A program made the translations under genes and the position numbers. Shown here piece after piece: positions 33,868 to 42,917 of a stretch of DNA of 64,000 nucleotides. The stretch lies in the NCBI GenBank assembly GCA_023399465.1, contig JAEWPB010000125.1, positions 31,912 to 95,911 of the forward strand, written 5' to 3'. The notes under the pieces were generated by a model. The model was not told the origin of the DNA, ran no database searches, and saw nothing but the letters and a program-made list of their open reading frames with translations. The number at the start of each line of letters is the position of its first letter. Position 1 is the stretch's first letter. This DNA comes from Pseudomonadota bacterium (GTDB taxonomy: Bacteria; Pseudomonadota; Alphaproteobacteria; Rhizobiales; Rhizobiaceae).

Positions 33868-34234
33868 GCTTGTTCTTGAACAGACGGAAGACCTGGACGC
33901 CAACGATCAGCGAAAGGACAAGTGACACAAAAACGACCATGAGAATTTTCAAAAGATCAACTGCGGAGAGCCCGCCGAGGGCAAGGAAGCCGGCGCCCAA
34001 TGGATACAGGAACAGGGGAAACTGGCGCAGCAGCGTCTGTGCGGCAGGTTCGATGACCCCCACCAGCCGAGGCGCCAGGTAAAAGCCAAGGAAAAGCAAG
34101 GCCAGCCCAATCAGGGCCGCAGGCACCGGCAGATGCAAGCCCGTTGCAAGCGCCTCACCGGCCGCCCATGCCGCGAAAACGACGACAAGGGCGCCGGTCC
34201 AGCGCCCCGCCTTCAGAACCGGTTCCTTTCTCAT
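33860..34234 (-). CDS. lrgA: LrgA/CidA-family membrane protein
   Basis: A 124-residue protein with four hydrophobic helices and the conserved PVPAALIGLALLFLGFYL stretch of the CidA/LrgA family. It normally pairs with LrgB, as here. The start overlaps the aldo-keto reductase stop by four bases, so it is translated as part of the sugar operon. Classical roles are murein-hydrolase control. Given the location, a carboxylate-transport role with LrgB, as shown for related pairs, is equally plausible. Confidence 0.88.
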   Translation of the reverse strand: MRKEPVLKAGRWTGALVVVFAAWAAGEALATGLHLPVPAALIGLALLFLGFYLAPRLVGVIEPAAQTLLRQFPLFLYPLGAGFLALGGLSAVDLLKILMVVFVSLVLSLIVGVQVFRLFKNKHG

Positions 34235-35262
34235 GCTCCGGCCGTCAGCGGGATTTCGGGATGGACCAAGCCTTCCGAGCGGAGATCGGACCAGAAAGCG
34301 GCCGGGATGGTGGCCGCGAAATGCTCCGCATTGGCTTCGATCTCCGCGGGCTTTACCGCTCCGAAGATGACAGATGAGACCACAGACGCCGCCAGGGGAA
34401 ACTGAAGCGCCGCGGCCGGGAGAGCAACATCATGTGACCGGGCGACATCCGTCAGCTTCCTGACGCGCTCTATAATCGAAGGCGCGGCCGCGCCGTATTC
34501 GTACTTCGCGCCTTCGACCGCTCCCGTCGCCAGGATACCGGAACTGAATACGCCGCCGACAACGAGGCTCGCGCCCCGCTTGGCGGCGCGGGCGACCTCG
34601 TCGAAATAGATGTCATGCTCCAGCAGCGTGTAGCGGGAGGCGACGAGAAATACGTCAAGATCGAAGCGATCAAGGAACCGATCGATCATGCCTCGTTCGT
34701 TGATACCGGCGCCGATGGCCTTGATCTCGCCGCTCCGCTTCAACTCCTCCAGCGCCCGATAACCGCCGTTTTCGAGGTCGCGGAGGCCGGCATTCAGCTC
34801 CTCTTCGCTGGGGAAATAGCCTCTGTCGAGGTCATGGATGTAGAGCGCATCCACCCGGTTTATGCCGAGACGCTGCAGACTGTCCTCATAGGAGCGCATG
34901 ATGGCGTCGTAGGTGAAGACGTGCTGGTGCTCGAAAGGTAGCGCTCCAGCCCAGTTCACGGGTTTGAAGGATGCGCTGTCGCGCTGCGCCTTCAATACAC
35001 GCCCGACCTTGGTTGTGAGAACGTAGGTGTCACGATCCTTCGCATAGAGCGAGCGACCCGTCCGATGTTCAGCCTGCCCGAGACCATACCAGGGGGCGGT
35101 GTCGTAGAGGCGCAAGCCGGAATTCCAGGCCGCCTCGAAGGTTACCCTGGCGGTCGCCTCATCGACCACTTCGTAGACGCCGCCGAGCGGGCAGGTCCCG
35201 AGCCCCAGAACTGGAACATGAAGGTCGGTCTGGCCAACACGCCGGAATGTATCGAGTTGCAT
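34231..35262 (-). CDS. Aldo-keto reductase, D-threo-aldose/L-fucose dehydrogenase-like
   Basis: A 343-residue AKR with TIM-barrel pattern. The tetrad is visible as Asp and Tyr in YDTAPWYG, Lys in VLTTKVGR and His in ALYIHDLD. It starts RRVGQTDLHVPVLGLGTCPLGG, as in D-threo-aldose 1-dehydrogenases and pyridoxal dehydrogenases, which oxidise sugar or aldehyde hemiacetals to lactones. ATG 35262 has AGGA about nine bases upstream; the frame to 35340 overlaps the preceding gene and was not used. It lies between a Gfo/Idh/MocA dehydrogenase and lrgA in the same operon. Confidence 0.88.
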   Translation of the reverse strand: MQLDTFRRVGQTDLHVPVLGLGTCPLGGVYEVVDEATARVTFEAAWNSGLRLYDTAPWYGLGQAEHRTGRSLYAKDRDTYVLTTKVGRVLKAQRDSASFKPVNWAGALPFEHQHVFTYDAIMRSYEDSLQRLGINRVDALYIHDLDRGYFPSEEELNAGLRDLENGGYRALEELKRSGEIKAIGAGINERGMIDRFLDRFDLDVFLVASRYTLLEHDIYFDEVARAAKRGASLVVGGVFSSGILATGAVEGAKYEYGAAAPSIIERVRKLTDVARSHDVALPAAALQFPLAASVVSSVIFGAVKPAEIEANAEHFAATIPAAFWSDLRSEGLVHPEIPLTAGA

Positions 35263-35272
35263 GATCAGTGTC

Positions 35273-36301
35273 CTAGAGAGTTCTGGCGTCGATGACGCGT
35301 CCCGTTTCCGCCGACCGATAGGCCGCTTCCGCCAAGGCATAAGTTTTCAGGCTGTCTTCGGCGGAGGTCTCGAAATCACCACCGCTGCGAAGGCTGTCGA
35401 TAAAGTGTTGCTGCGTGCGAGGTACACTGTCCTGGATCTGCGTCCACGGCACGGACGTCCAGCCACGACCATCGTCCTCAATCGTTTCGCGTCGCTGCCG
35501 GCCGCCCGAATGGACCAGCAGGGCCTCGCCTTCGAGGATCTGGATCGTGCCGTGCCGGCCCTCGATCTCGCCAAGCGTCTGCGGAAAGGGATTGGGAAAA
35601 CGATGGGCGGCGTAGCTGATGTCGACGATCGAGGTCGCCTGATTGTCGTGGCGCAGAAGGATCGTTGCCGCATCCTCCCCGGCGAGCCCTTCCTTGACCG
35701 ATTGAGTGAAGCACGAGACGTCACCCGCATCGCCAAACAGGAAGCGTACAAGATCCAGCATGTGGATGCCCACATCCATGATCATGAAGCGCCTGGTTTT
35801 CAGAAGATACGGCTGGTTCGAATAGACATCGATTGCGTTGCGCCAAGAAAGGCGACCAAAGGTCAGGTCGCCGATCTCCCCACTATCGAGAATTTCGCGA
35901 ATACGCCGGAAGATCTTTTGAAACCGGAAATTCTCATGCACCATCACCGGCACGCTGGCATCCTTCGCATTGGCAACGATGCGGCGACACGTATCGATAT
36001 CAGGCGCGAAGGGCTTCTGAACGATGACGGGCACGCGATGTTTGACTGCGAGTGCGACCAGTTCCTCGTGCGTTTCCATCGTGGTGCAGATGTCAACGAA
36101 GTCAAAGGCACCAGACGACAAGACGTCCGCCGTATCGTGCCAGGCGGGAATGGCAAATTCGACCGCGTAACCTCGCGACCGCTGCGCATCGCGATCACAG
36201 ACGGCGAGGATTTCAGCACCGTCCGTTTCGGCCCAGGCATGAAGCTGGTTGCGAGCAAAAAAACCGCAGCCGATGAGCAGTCCCTTGAGAGGTTCCGTCA
36301 T
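35273..36301 (-). CDS. Gfo/Idh/MocA-family sugar dehydrogenase, D-apiose-dehydrogenase-like
   Basis: A 342-residue NAD(P)-dependent oxidoreductase. The Rossmann start is GLLIGCGFFARNQLHAW, the EKP-type motif is VIVQKPFAPD, and the C-terminal domain has MIMDVGIHMLDLVRFLFG, carrying the conserved Asp/His pair. With the adjacent apionate-lactonase-like gene this matches the first step of oxidative D-apiose breakdown (D-apiose to D-apionolactone). The assignment rests on neighbourhood and general resemblance, and another aldose is possible. Four-base overlap with the lactonase-like gene. Confidence 0.72.
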   Translation of the reverse strand: MTEPLKGLLIGCGFFARNQLHAWAETDGAEILAVCDRDAQRSRGYAVEFAIPAWHDTADVLSSGAFDFVDICTTMETHEELVALAVKHRVPVIVQKPFAPDIDTCRRIVANAKDASVPVMVHENFRFQKIFRRIREILDSGEIGDLTFGRLSWRNAIDVYSNQPYLLKTRRFMIMDVGIHMLDLVRFLFGDAGDVSCFTQSVKEGLAGEDAATILLRHDNQATSIVDISYAAHRFPNPFPQTLGEIEGRHGTIQILEGEALLVHSGGRQRRETIEDDGRGWTSVPWTQIQDSVPRTQQHFIDSLRSGGDFETSAEDSLKTYALAEAAYRSAETGRVIDARTL

Positions 36302-38238
36302 TGATCATCTCCATGCTCCAGATGAAGGACGCCGTAGCCACCGATGCGTACCGACCCTTCGAGCGCCTGCGACGCGTAGAAGGCTTCACGGTCCAGGGTC
36401 GCCGCTTCAAAACTCTCCTCGTCCAGCAGACTGCCCGTGATGATCGATCCGTCGCCAAGATCGACGGTGACTGGCTTTGCCGAAAGATTGGTGAGCAGAG
36501 TTTTCCTCCCGCCACTTTTTTCCCACGTCAAATGCGCCAGATGGCCGTCGACACCGGCTGACACCACCCGGCCCCCAGCGGCTTCCGAAAGCCAGCGCGC
36601 CACGTGATAGAGCGGATAAACCGTGCCATCAGGCCAATCGTCCCAGACATCACGCCCATAATCTTGGCGCGACGAAACGAGCCCGAACGGACCTGTCGGT
36701 GCACCGAAGGCGAAGCGCTCGATGCCCCAGGGGCTGATTTGCGCCAGGTAGCCCACGTGCCAGGCGGCAGCAAAAAGGCCGCGCTGGCGCGGATCCTTCC
36801 TTGCCATGCCGACACGCCCGTCCGGCAGATTATCGACCGGCGCGGGACCGTAAGGGTTCAGCCTCGCACCGATGCCGACCGGTCCGATGGAAAGCGGCAT
36901 GCCATCAGACAGGCGGCTGGCGGAGTAAAGGATATGCGGCAGTGCCTGCAGCGTCTCGACAACGGACGCATCGTCCGCGGCATGCACGACCGGAGTTGTC
37001 GCAAAGGAGAGATACTCGGCCCGTGCCGGGTCTGGGCGTTTGCGGTTGAACTCGGTGAAGAAGGCGGGGGTGCCCCCGCCACCCCTGCTTTCCGGAAATG
37101 CTTCGGCGAGAGCTGATTCAAGCTGCTCTTCCGAAAGGTGCGGCGGGCGTGCCTCTCCCGGCTGAAAGGACTGCTCGTCGACTTTCGCATAGGCCTCGAT
37201 GTGGGAGACCACAATCCCCGCATCCTTGAAAGCTCGTGCTAGCCTCTGCAACTCGGCAGCGGCTGCGGCAGGATCGTCGCCGCCAAGAATGACCTGCACA
37301 TCGAGCGAAGAGCCGATCCGCAGCAGCAGTTCGGCCAGGTCGGCAACCGCTGCGAGCGTATCACCCCGCGCGGTATCGTAGCGCAGCAGGAGGCGGGGCG
37401 GCTTCAGGTCGGCCAGCGCATCGGCAAATCGAAGCGCGTCCCGAGCATCGTCCAGATTGTCGAGCGGGAGCGTATATTCAGGTACCGTCTGATCTTCGAG
37501 GGTCGGCACGGAAACGGGGGCATTCACGGTCGCGCTGGGACCATCGTCGGCAATCGCGACGGTGACCGCCTGATGGACCGTCACTCCGGCCTGGAGCAGA
37601 TAGGGATAGGGCAAGCCGATAGGGCGGCTATAGGTCTTGAACGAAGCATCGGACCAGTTGCGGTGATCTTCCATCTCGAAAATGTCTCCCGCGAAGCGCG
37701 TGGAAACACGAAGCCCTGCATGTGGCCTGTGCGCTATCGCCCGGATGTCCATGACCGGCTGGCCGGGGCTGATCTGAAGCGGGATGGCCAGTTTTCGAGA
37801 CTGTCCGGATGCATGCTCGACCTCCACCTCCGTGCCGGCGAAGCCGTCCAGAGGATGCAGGATGACGAAGCCGGTCCGGTTGGTGTTAAAGGGGACGTCC
37901 GCTCGGATGTCGGCGGTCGCCTCAAGATGGCCTTCGCTTCGTGCCTCGAAAGCAATTTTTGCGAGCACACCTTTGCTGATCTCACCGAAGTAGGCTTCGT
38001 AACGCACGTGGAAAACGGCCGCCTGCTCGTCGATCTGCAGGTTCGTGATGGTCGGCGCAGGCGTCCCCCAGCCTGGTGTGCGCACCAGGAAACTGATGCC
38101 GCGCAGAATTTCCACGCCGTTCCAGCGTATCCAGCGCAGAGCTCCCGCGTCGAATGTCACTTCGAGCGGGCCTGCCGTGAGAACCAGCTTTTCCGGTTCC
38201 TCGATGGTCGTGCCGGTCAGGATAAGAGAGGGTTTCAT
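36298..38238 (-). CDS. D-apionate-lactonase-like protein
   Basis: A large (646-residue) cytoplasmic protein without signal peptide. The N-terminal 260 residues look like a beta-sandwich (VTFDAGALRWIRWNGVEILRG in parts), the central and C-terminal part like a TIM barrel (PRLLLRYDTARGD; VSHIEAYAK; FFTEFNRKRP), then a small beta domain. This size and architecture fit the ApnL family, which hydrolyses D-apionolactone to D-apionate and occurs beside Gfo/Idh/MocA dehydrogenases and RbsABC-type transporters. Overlaps of four bases on both sides place it firmly in the operon. I am fairly but not fully sure of the family. Confidence 0.58.
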   Translation of the reverse strand: MKPSLILTGTTIEEPEKLVLTAGPLEVTFDAGALRWIRWNGVEILRGISFLVRTPGWGTPAPTITNLQIDEQAAVFHVRYEAYFGEISKGVLAKIAFEARSEGHLEATADIRADVPFNTNRTGFVILHPLDGFAGTEVEVEHASGQSRKLAIPLQISPGQPVMDIRAIAHRPHAGLRVSTRFAGDIFEMEDHRNWSDASFKTYSRPIGLPYPYLLQAGVTVHQAVTVAIADDGPSATVNAPVSVPTLEDQTVPEYTLPLDNLDDARDALRFADALADLKPPRLLLRYDTARGDTLAAVADLAELLLRIGSSLDVQVILGGDDPAAAAAELQRLARAFKDAGIVVSHIEAYAKVDEQSFQPGEARPPHLSEEQLESALAEAFPESRGGGGTPAFFTEFNRKRPDPARAEYLSFATTPVVHAADDASVVETLQALPHILYSASRLSDGMPLSIGPVGIGARLNPYGPAPVDNLPDGRVGMARKDPRQRGLFAAAWHVGYLAQISPWGIERFAFGAPTGPFGLVSSRQDYGRDVWDDWPDGTVYPLYHVARWLSEAAGGRVVSAGVDGHLAHLTWEKSGGRKTLLTNLSAKPVTVDLGDGSIITGSLLDEESFEAATLDREAFYASQALEGSVRIGGYGVLHLEHGDDQ

Positions 38239-39245
38239 CGGGACTGCCTTTTCACGAAACTGTCGAAAGCGACCGCGGCGACGATGATCAGGCCAACCAG
38301 GATCTGCTGCACGTAAGGGGAGACATTGAGGATCACCAGACCATTGAGAAGAACACCGGTCAGCAAGGCGCCGATGACCGTGCCGACGATGGAACCGGTG
38401 CCGCCCTGCAGGCTCGTTCCGCCGATCACCACTGCGGCGATCGCCGTCAGCTCATATCCAGACCCTGCCACCGCTTCTGCGGAATTCAGCCGCGACGCGA
38501 GTACGAAACCGCCGAGCCCCGAGCAGAACCCGATCACGGCATAGACGGCCGTTGTCACACGGCTCGTATTGATCCCGGATAGTCGCGCGGCGTCCGGATT
38601 GGACCCCACGGCATAAACCGAGCGCCCGAAGCGCGTCTGGGTCAGCACGAAATGCGCAAGCAGCGCCACGACGAGAAAGATGATGACGGGAACCGGGACC
38701 GGCCCGATCATGCCGCGCCCCCACCAGCCGAAGGCTTCGTCAAAGCCTGAAATCGGGCCCCCATTGCCAATGGTGAGCGCAATACCGCGGAACACCGTCA
38801 TCCCCCCGAGGGTGACAACGAAGGCCGGGACAGAAAGGCGCGCAACGGCAAGACCTTGCAGGTATCCTGCCAACGTACCCGCTGCAATGGCGACGATGGC
38901 GGCCAGTGGCCAGGCGTAGCCTGTTCCGTCAGCGCTCAGCAGGAACCGTCCCTCGATGCCACCCTTGGCGACCACAGCCGCCGCGAGACCGGACATCGCA
39001 ACGATTGAACCAACCGACAGGTCGATACCGCGAGCGAGGATGACGAAGGTCATGCCAACGGCAATGATGCCGTAGATCGAGACCTGTCTGAGAATATTGA
39101 AGAGATTGAGCGGCGTGAGAAAACGCGGCTGAAGAGCGGCGAAGAGCACGATCAGTGCGAGAAGGAAGATGAGCGGAGCGATCCTGCCTAGAATGGCAAA
39201 GGTCTGCGCGCGCCGCGTTGTGGTTAGCGAGATGCTGGACATCAT
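38235..39245 (-). CDS. Sugar ABC transporter permease (RbsC-like)
   Basis: A 336-residue inner-membrane permease of the CUT2 class with about eight to ten hydrophobic segments. Conserved blocks are GMTFVILARGIDLSVGSIVAMSGL in parts, VPAFVVTLGGMTVFRG, and the cytoplasmic coupling loop GSNPDAARLSGINTSRV. It works with the RbsA-type ATPase and the binding protein encoded upstream. It overlaps the lactonase-like gene by four bases. Tandem ATG codons at 39245 and 39242 are both possible starts. Confidence 0.93.
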   Translation of the reverse strand: MMSSISLTTTRRAQTFAILGRIAPLIFLLALIVLFAALQPRFLTPLNLFNILRQVSIYGIIAVGMTFVILARGIDLSVGSIVAMSGLAAAVVAKGGIEGRFLLSADGTGYAWPLAAIVAIAAGTLAGYLQGLAVARLSVPAFVVTLGGMTVFRGIALTIGNGGPISGFDEAFGWWGRGMIGPVPVPVIIFLVVALLAHFVLTQTRFGRSVYAVGSNPDAARLSGINTSRVTTAVYAVIGFCSGLGGFVLASRLNSAEAVAGSGYELTAIAAVVIGGTSLQGGTGSIVGTVIGALLTGVLLNGLVILNVSPYVQQILVGLIIVAAVAFDSFVKRQSR

Positions 39246-39263
39246 TATTTCCTTGGAGATTAC

Positions 39264-40832
39264 TCAGCCGTGCCGGGTCATTTTTGTCATCAGCTCTTCT
39301 GCCGAAGCCGATCCGCCAACCGTCTCGAAGACGGATCTGCCTTCGCGCAACACGACGATCCGGTCAGACAGCGCCATCAGTTCCGGCAAGTCCGACGAAA
39401 TGACGAGGACGGCCACACCCTGGCCCGCGATATCGCGTAGGAGGGTATGAACGTCTTCCTTGGCCCCGATATCGATGCCACGCGTCGGCTCGTCGACAAT
39501 CAGGATCTTTGGCTGGCGCGCGATCCACCGGGACAGTATAACCTTCTGCTGATTTCCGCCTGACAGCGTCGCGATTGGTGCATCGAAAGAGCTTGCACGG
39601 ACGCCAAGCCGCTGCACGAAACGGTGAAAGAGGCCCTTTTCCACCGCCCGGTCATTAAGCCAGCGGTAGCGCGGCGGAACGGCGCCAGCGAGGGCGAAAT
39701 TCTCCACTACGGCGCGCTGCGGCAGGATGGCAAGTCCTTTGCGATCCTCCGGTACGAGGCCAATTCCCGCGCGGATAGCTTCCGCCGTGGACGACGGCGA
39801 GAAACGTTGACCGTCCAGACGGATTTCGCCCGCACCGATCGGCTCAACTCCGAAGATCATGCTGGCCGTCTCGGACCGTCCGGCGCCGACGATACCCGCA
39901 AGACCGACGATCTCGCCTGCGCGAACGTCGAAACTGACATCCGTAACGCGAGCCGGAGCGCGCCCTGACGCCCGCGCCGCCAGATGGCGCACCTCAAGAA
40001 CGACATCGCCCGGGGCAGCGTCCTGTCTGCGCCTGCCGATCTCCACGTCGCGGCCGGCCATCGCCCGGATCAGCTGAGCGTTGCTGACAGCAGCGACTTC
40101 TCCATCCTCGACCATCTTGCCATCCCGCAGCACGGTGTAGCTGTGGCAGAAGGCCCTGATTTCATCGAGCCGGTGGCTGACATAGAGGATCGCGACACCT
40201 TCTCCAGCAAGGCGCTGAATGATCTCCCCAAGGTGGCCGACCTCTTCCGGAGACAGCGACGCCGTTGGCTCGTCCATGATGACCAAACGCGATTTCCGGG
40301 TCAGCGCACGCGCAATTTCGACCATCTGCTGGTGGGCAATGGATAGGGTGGAAACGGGGCGGCGAACATCGAGCGACGGTATGCCGAGCTGCGCGAGCGC
40401 GTCACGCGCCTCCCGCCGGACACGCTTCCAGTCCACCAGCCCAAGTCCCGTGACCGGCAGGTGTCCGGCAAAGATCGCCTCGGCGACGGACAGGTCGGGA
40501 AACAGAGACAGTTCCTGCCGGATCACGCTGATCCCAGCCTTGTCGGCGGCTCGCGGCCCGTCGAATGCCACAGGTGCGCCATCGATCTCGATGACGCCAG
40601 AATCCGTCGGAAAAACACCCGACAAGAGATTGATGACGGTCGACTTTCCGGCGCCGTTTTCACCGAGCAGCGCGCGCACTTCGCCCTGCGCCAGACGCAA
40701 CGACACGCCGTCGAGGACCGTGACCCCGAAGAAGCTTTTGACGAGATTGACCGCAGCCACAAAAGGTACGGGGCGCTCGGCGCGCCCCGACTTCTCGACG
40801 TCCACGGGATTGGGACGTGAATGGATCGTCAT
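39264..40832 (-). CDS. Sugar ABC transporter ATP-binding protein (RbsA/MglA-like)
   Basis: A 522-residue protein with two nucleotide-binding domains, as in CUT2 importers. The first has Walker A GENGAGKSTVI, signature LSIAHQQMVEIARAL and VIMDEPTASLS. The second has a degenerate Walker A (GIVGAGRSET) and a regular signature (LSGGNQQKVILSRW) with LIVDEPTRGIDIG. This asymmetric pattern is normal for the family. One-base start/stop contact with the binding-protein gene and 18 bases before the permease gene. Confidence 0.95.
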   Translation of the reverse strand: MTIHSRPNPVDVEKSGRAERPVPFVAAVNLVKSFFGVTVLDGVSLRLAQGEVRALLGENGAGKSTVINLLSGVFPTDSGVIEIDGAPVAFDGPRAADKAGISVIRQELSLFPDLSVAEAIFAGHLPVTGLGLVDWKRVRREARDALAQLGIPSLDVRRPVSTLSIAHQQMVEIARALTRKSRLVIMDEPTASLSPEEVGHLGEIIQRLAGEGVAILYVSHRLDEIRAFCHSYTVLRDGKMVEDGEVAAVSNAQLIRAMAGRDVEIGRRRQDAAPGDVVLEVRHLAARASGRAPARVTDVSFDVRAGEIVGLAGIVGAGRSETASMIFGVEPIGAGEIRLDGQRFSPSSTAEAIRAGIGLVPEDRKGLAILPQRAVVENFALAGAVPPRYRWLNDRAVEKGLFHRFVQRLGVRASSFDAPIATLSGGNQQKVILSRWIARQPKILIVDEPTRGIDIGAKEDVHTLLRDIAGQGVAVLVISSDLPELMALSDRIVVLREGRSVFETVGGSASAEELMTKMTRHG

Positions 40833-41803
40833 CAGTTGATGAGCCCCACGCGCTCGGCCTGTTCGAGGTTTGCCGGCGTGATGGCGACAGGAGCGACCAG
40901 GAGATTGTCGCTTTCCGGCTTCTTGCCCTCGCGGATGTAGTCCACGATCGTGCGGATGGCAACGCGCCCCTGCTGTCCGGGGAACTGGTCGACCGTGCCT
41001 GCAAGGTTGCCTTCCTTCACGGCCTTCAGAGCATCTTCCGAACCGTCGTAGCCATAGATCTTGATCTTGCCCTTCAGGCCACGGGCTTCCACAGCCTGCG
41101 CAGCGCCCAGCGCCATGTCGTCGTTGCCGGCAACGATGACGTCCGGAACCTCGGAGAGCCCGGTCAGGATGTTCTCGGTGACGGCAAGCCCCTTGTCACG
41201 CGAGAAGTTGGCCGCCTGCTCGGAGACGAACGTGTACTTGCCACCGGCGGCATCAAGCACCTTGTGAACGCCACCGCTACGGTCATTGGCGGTCTTGTCA
41301 CCCGGAATACCCTGGAGGTTCACGATCTTCGCGCCGTTCGGAAAATCCTTCACGACCGCTTCGCCCTGCGATTCCGCGCCCTTGAAGTTGTCTGCGGCAA
41401 CATTGGCTAGAACTTCCGGAACGCCATTGACCGGACGGTCGACCGTAATGACCGGAATGCCGGCGGCAATCGCTTCCTTGACGACGGGCGCCAACGCGTC
41501 AGCCTCGACCGGAGCGAGAATGATGCCGTCGACACCCTGCACGATGGCCGATTCCAGATCCGCGATCTGCTTCGGCGCGGAGAGCTGGCCGTCAGCCTTA
41601 ACGATGGTGACCCCACCGATCTTCTTCGCCTCATCCTCCAGCTGGTCTGTCAGGAACACAAAATGCGTAAAGGCGAAGGTCAGAGGCGATACGAATACCG
41701 TGACTTCCGCATCCTTGCCTTTCGGTTCGGCATGAAGCGCAGAAACGCTGGAGGCGAACAGAGCAAGGCCGGAGAAGACGGTCAAAATTGACTTACGAAA
41801 CAT
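40832..41803 (-). CDS. Sugar ABC transporter periplasmic binding protein (RbsB-like)
   Basis: A 323-residue type I periplasmic-binding protein (peripla_BP_4). The signal peptide is FRKSILTVFSGLALFASS with cleavage after ALHA. The mature part shows LESAIVQGVDGIILAPVEADAL in two pieces, VITVDRPVNG, VAADNFKGAE and VIVAGNDDMALGAAQA. ATG 41803 has AAGGA about ten bases upstream; the longer frame to 41929 runs into the control region and was not used. It is the first gene of the operon and likely the most expressed. In view of the neighbours, the ligand may be D-apiose or a similar branched or short aldose. Confidence 0.93.
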   Translation of the reverse strand: MFRKSILTVFSGLALFASSVSALHAEPKGKDAEVTVFVSPLTFAFTHFVFLTDQLEDEAKKIGGVTIVKADGQLSAPKQIADLESAIVQGVDGIILAPVEADALAPVVKEAIAAGIPVITVDRPVNGVPEVLANVAADNFKGAESQGEAVVKDFPNGAKIVNLQGIPGDKTANDRSGGVHKVLDAAGGKYTFVSEQAANFSRDKGLAVTENILTGLSEVPDVIVAGNDDMALGAAQAVEARGLKGKIKIYGYDGSEDALKAVKEGNLAGTVDQFPGQQGRVAIRTIVDYIREGKKPESDNLLVAPVAITPANLEQAERVGLIN

Positions 41804-41926
41804 GTGCAGGACTTCCTTGTTTTGATGTCTCGAAGCTAGCGGGACAGCCTGCACAATCCAAAGCCGAATTCTCCAAAATCTAGCGGTAAAGCAGAAAATA
41901 AATTTGATTGGCACACACACCATTAG

Positions 41927-41984
41927 CAAAATTTATCTACTAATTTGGTCGAGAAAGTGTAATTTCCGCACTTGGCATTTGCCA
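41927..41984. promoter_or_regulatory. Two dyad elements in the divergent promoter of the sugar operon
   Basis: The 260-base gap between the binding-protein gene and the divergent SDR gene is AT-rich and contains an imperfect dyad CAAAATTTA-N5-TAATTTGG (41927-41948) and a short perfect-arm dyad TGGCA-TT-TGCCA (41973-41984). Either may be the site of the sugar-responsive regulator, whose gene is not in the window. Confidence 0.4.
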
Positions 41985-42063
41985 TAGATATCAGCAGCTT
42001 ACCGCCGACTCGCTTTTCGATTGGCGACGAAATTGGTCTGCTAAGGCCCGTGAAAGGAATACA

Positions 42064-42879
42064 ATGTCCCAATATCTTTCGTCCCTCTTCTCGCTCGAAG
42101 GCAAGACGGCCCTGATCGCGGGAGGCGCCGGTGCCATTGGCTCAGCGATTTCCGAAGCCTTCGCCAAGGCCGGTGCGGACGTCATCGTTCACGATCTGTC
42201 GACGGAGCGCCTTGCCGCTCTGCAAGCTCGTTTCGAGAGCGAGAAGTTGCGCTTCCACGGTCTTCAGGCGGACCTCGACTCGGCTGCCGCCTGCGAGGGT
42301 CTTGTCGAGAAGGCGCGGCAGGTGACGGGACGGATCGACATTCTCGTCAATCTGCAGGGCACCAATCGTCGCAAGCCGATCGTTGAGGTTACCCAGGATG
42401 ATTTCGACATCATCACATCGGTGAATTTCCGAAGCGTCTACTTCTTGTCCCGCGCGGTACAGCCCATCATGAAGGCGCAGGGCGGCGGCAAGATCCTGCA
42501 TTTCAGCTCGCTCTCGGCGAACATCTCCTTCGACACGATCTCGGTCTATGCGGCGACCAAGGCCGCCGTCACATCGCTCACGCGCTCGATGGCTCATGAA
42601 TGGGCGGAAGACAACATCCAGGTCAACGCCATCGAACCCGGTTTCGTGCAAACCGAATTCACGCGTCCGCTCTGGGACGACGAGTACCGTAGCCGCTGGT
42701 TTGCCGACTACATCCCCGCCGGACATCTCGCCGTGCCGGAAGACCTGATCACTACGTCGCTCAGCCTCGTGGCACCCGCTTCACGTTACATCACCGGCCG
42801 AAGCGTAGTCGTCGACGGCGGCGTGCTTTCCGGAGACTCCTGGGTCGAAAAGCAGGGACGACCTGCCGTCTATCCCTGA
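42064..42879 (+). CDS. Short-chain dehydrogenase/reductase
   Basis: A classical 271-residue SDR. The cofactor loop is GGAGAIGSAIS, the structural Asn region is LVNLQGTN, the catalytic Ser is in FSSLSAN, and Tyr/Lys are in YAATKAAV. The closing YITGRSVVVDGGVLSGD is typical of gluconate/deoxyuronate dehydrogenases. AAAGGA precedes the ATG. It diverges from the sugar-uptake operon and shares its control region, so it probably oxidises or reduces an intermediate of that pathway. Confidence 0.9.
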   Translation: MSQYLSSLFSLEGKTALIAGGAGAIGSAISEAFAKAGADVIVHDLSTERLAALQARFESEKLRFHGLQADLDSAAACEGLVEKARQVTGRIDILVNLQGTNRRKPIVEVTQDDFDIITSVNFRSVYFLSRAVQPIMKAQGGGKILHFSSLSANISFDTISVYAATKAAVTSLTRSMAHEWAEDNIQVNAIEPGFVQTEFTRPLWDDEYRSRWFADYIPAGHLAVPEDLITTSLSLVAPASRYITGRSVVVDGGVLSGDSWVEKQGRPAVYP

Positions 42880-42917
42880 CCACCTCATCCTAAGAGCACT
42901 ACGCACGAAAGCCCCCA

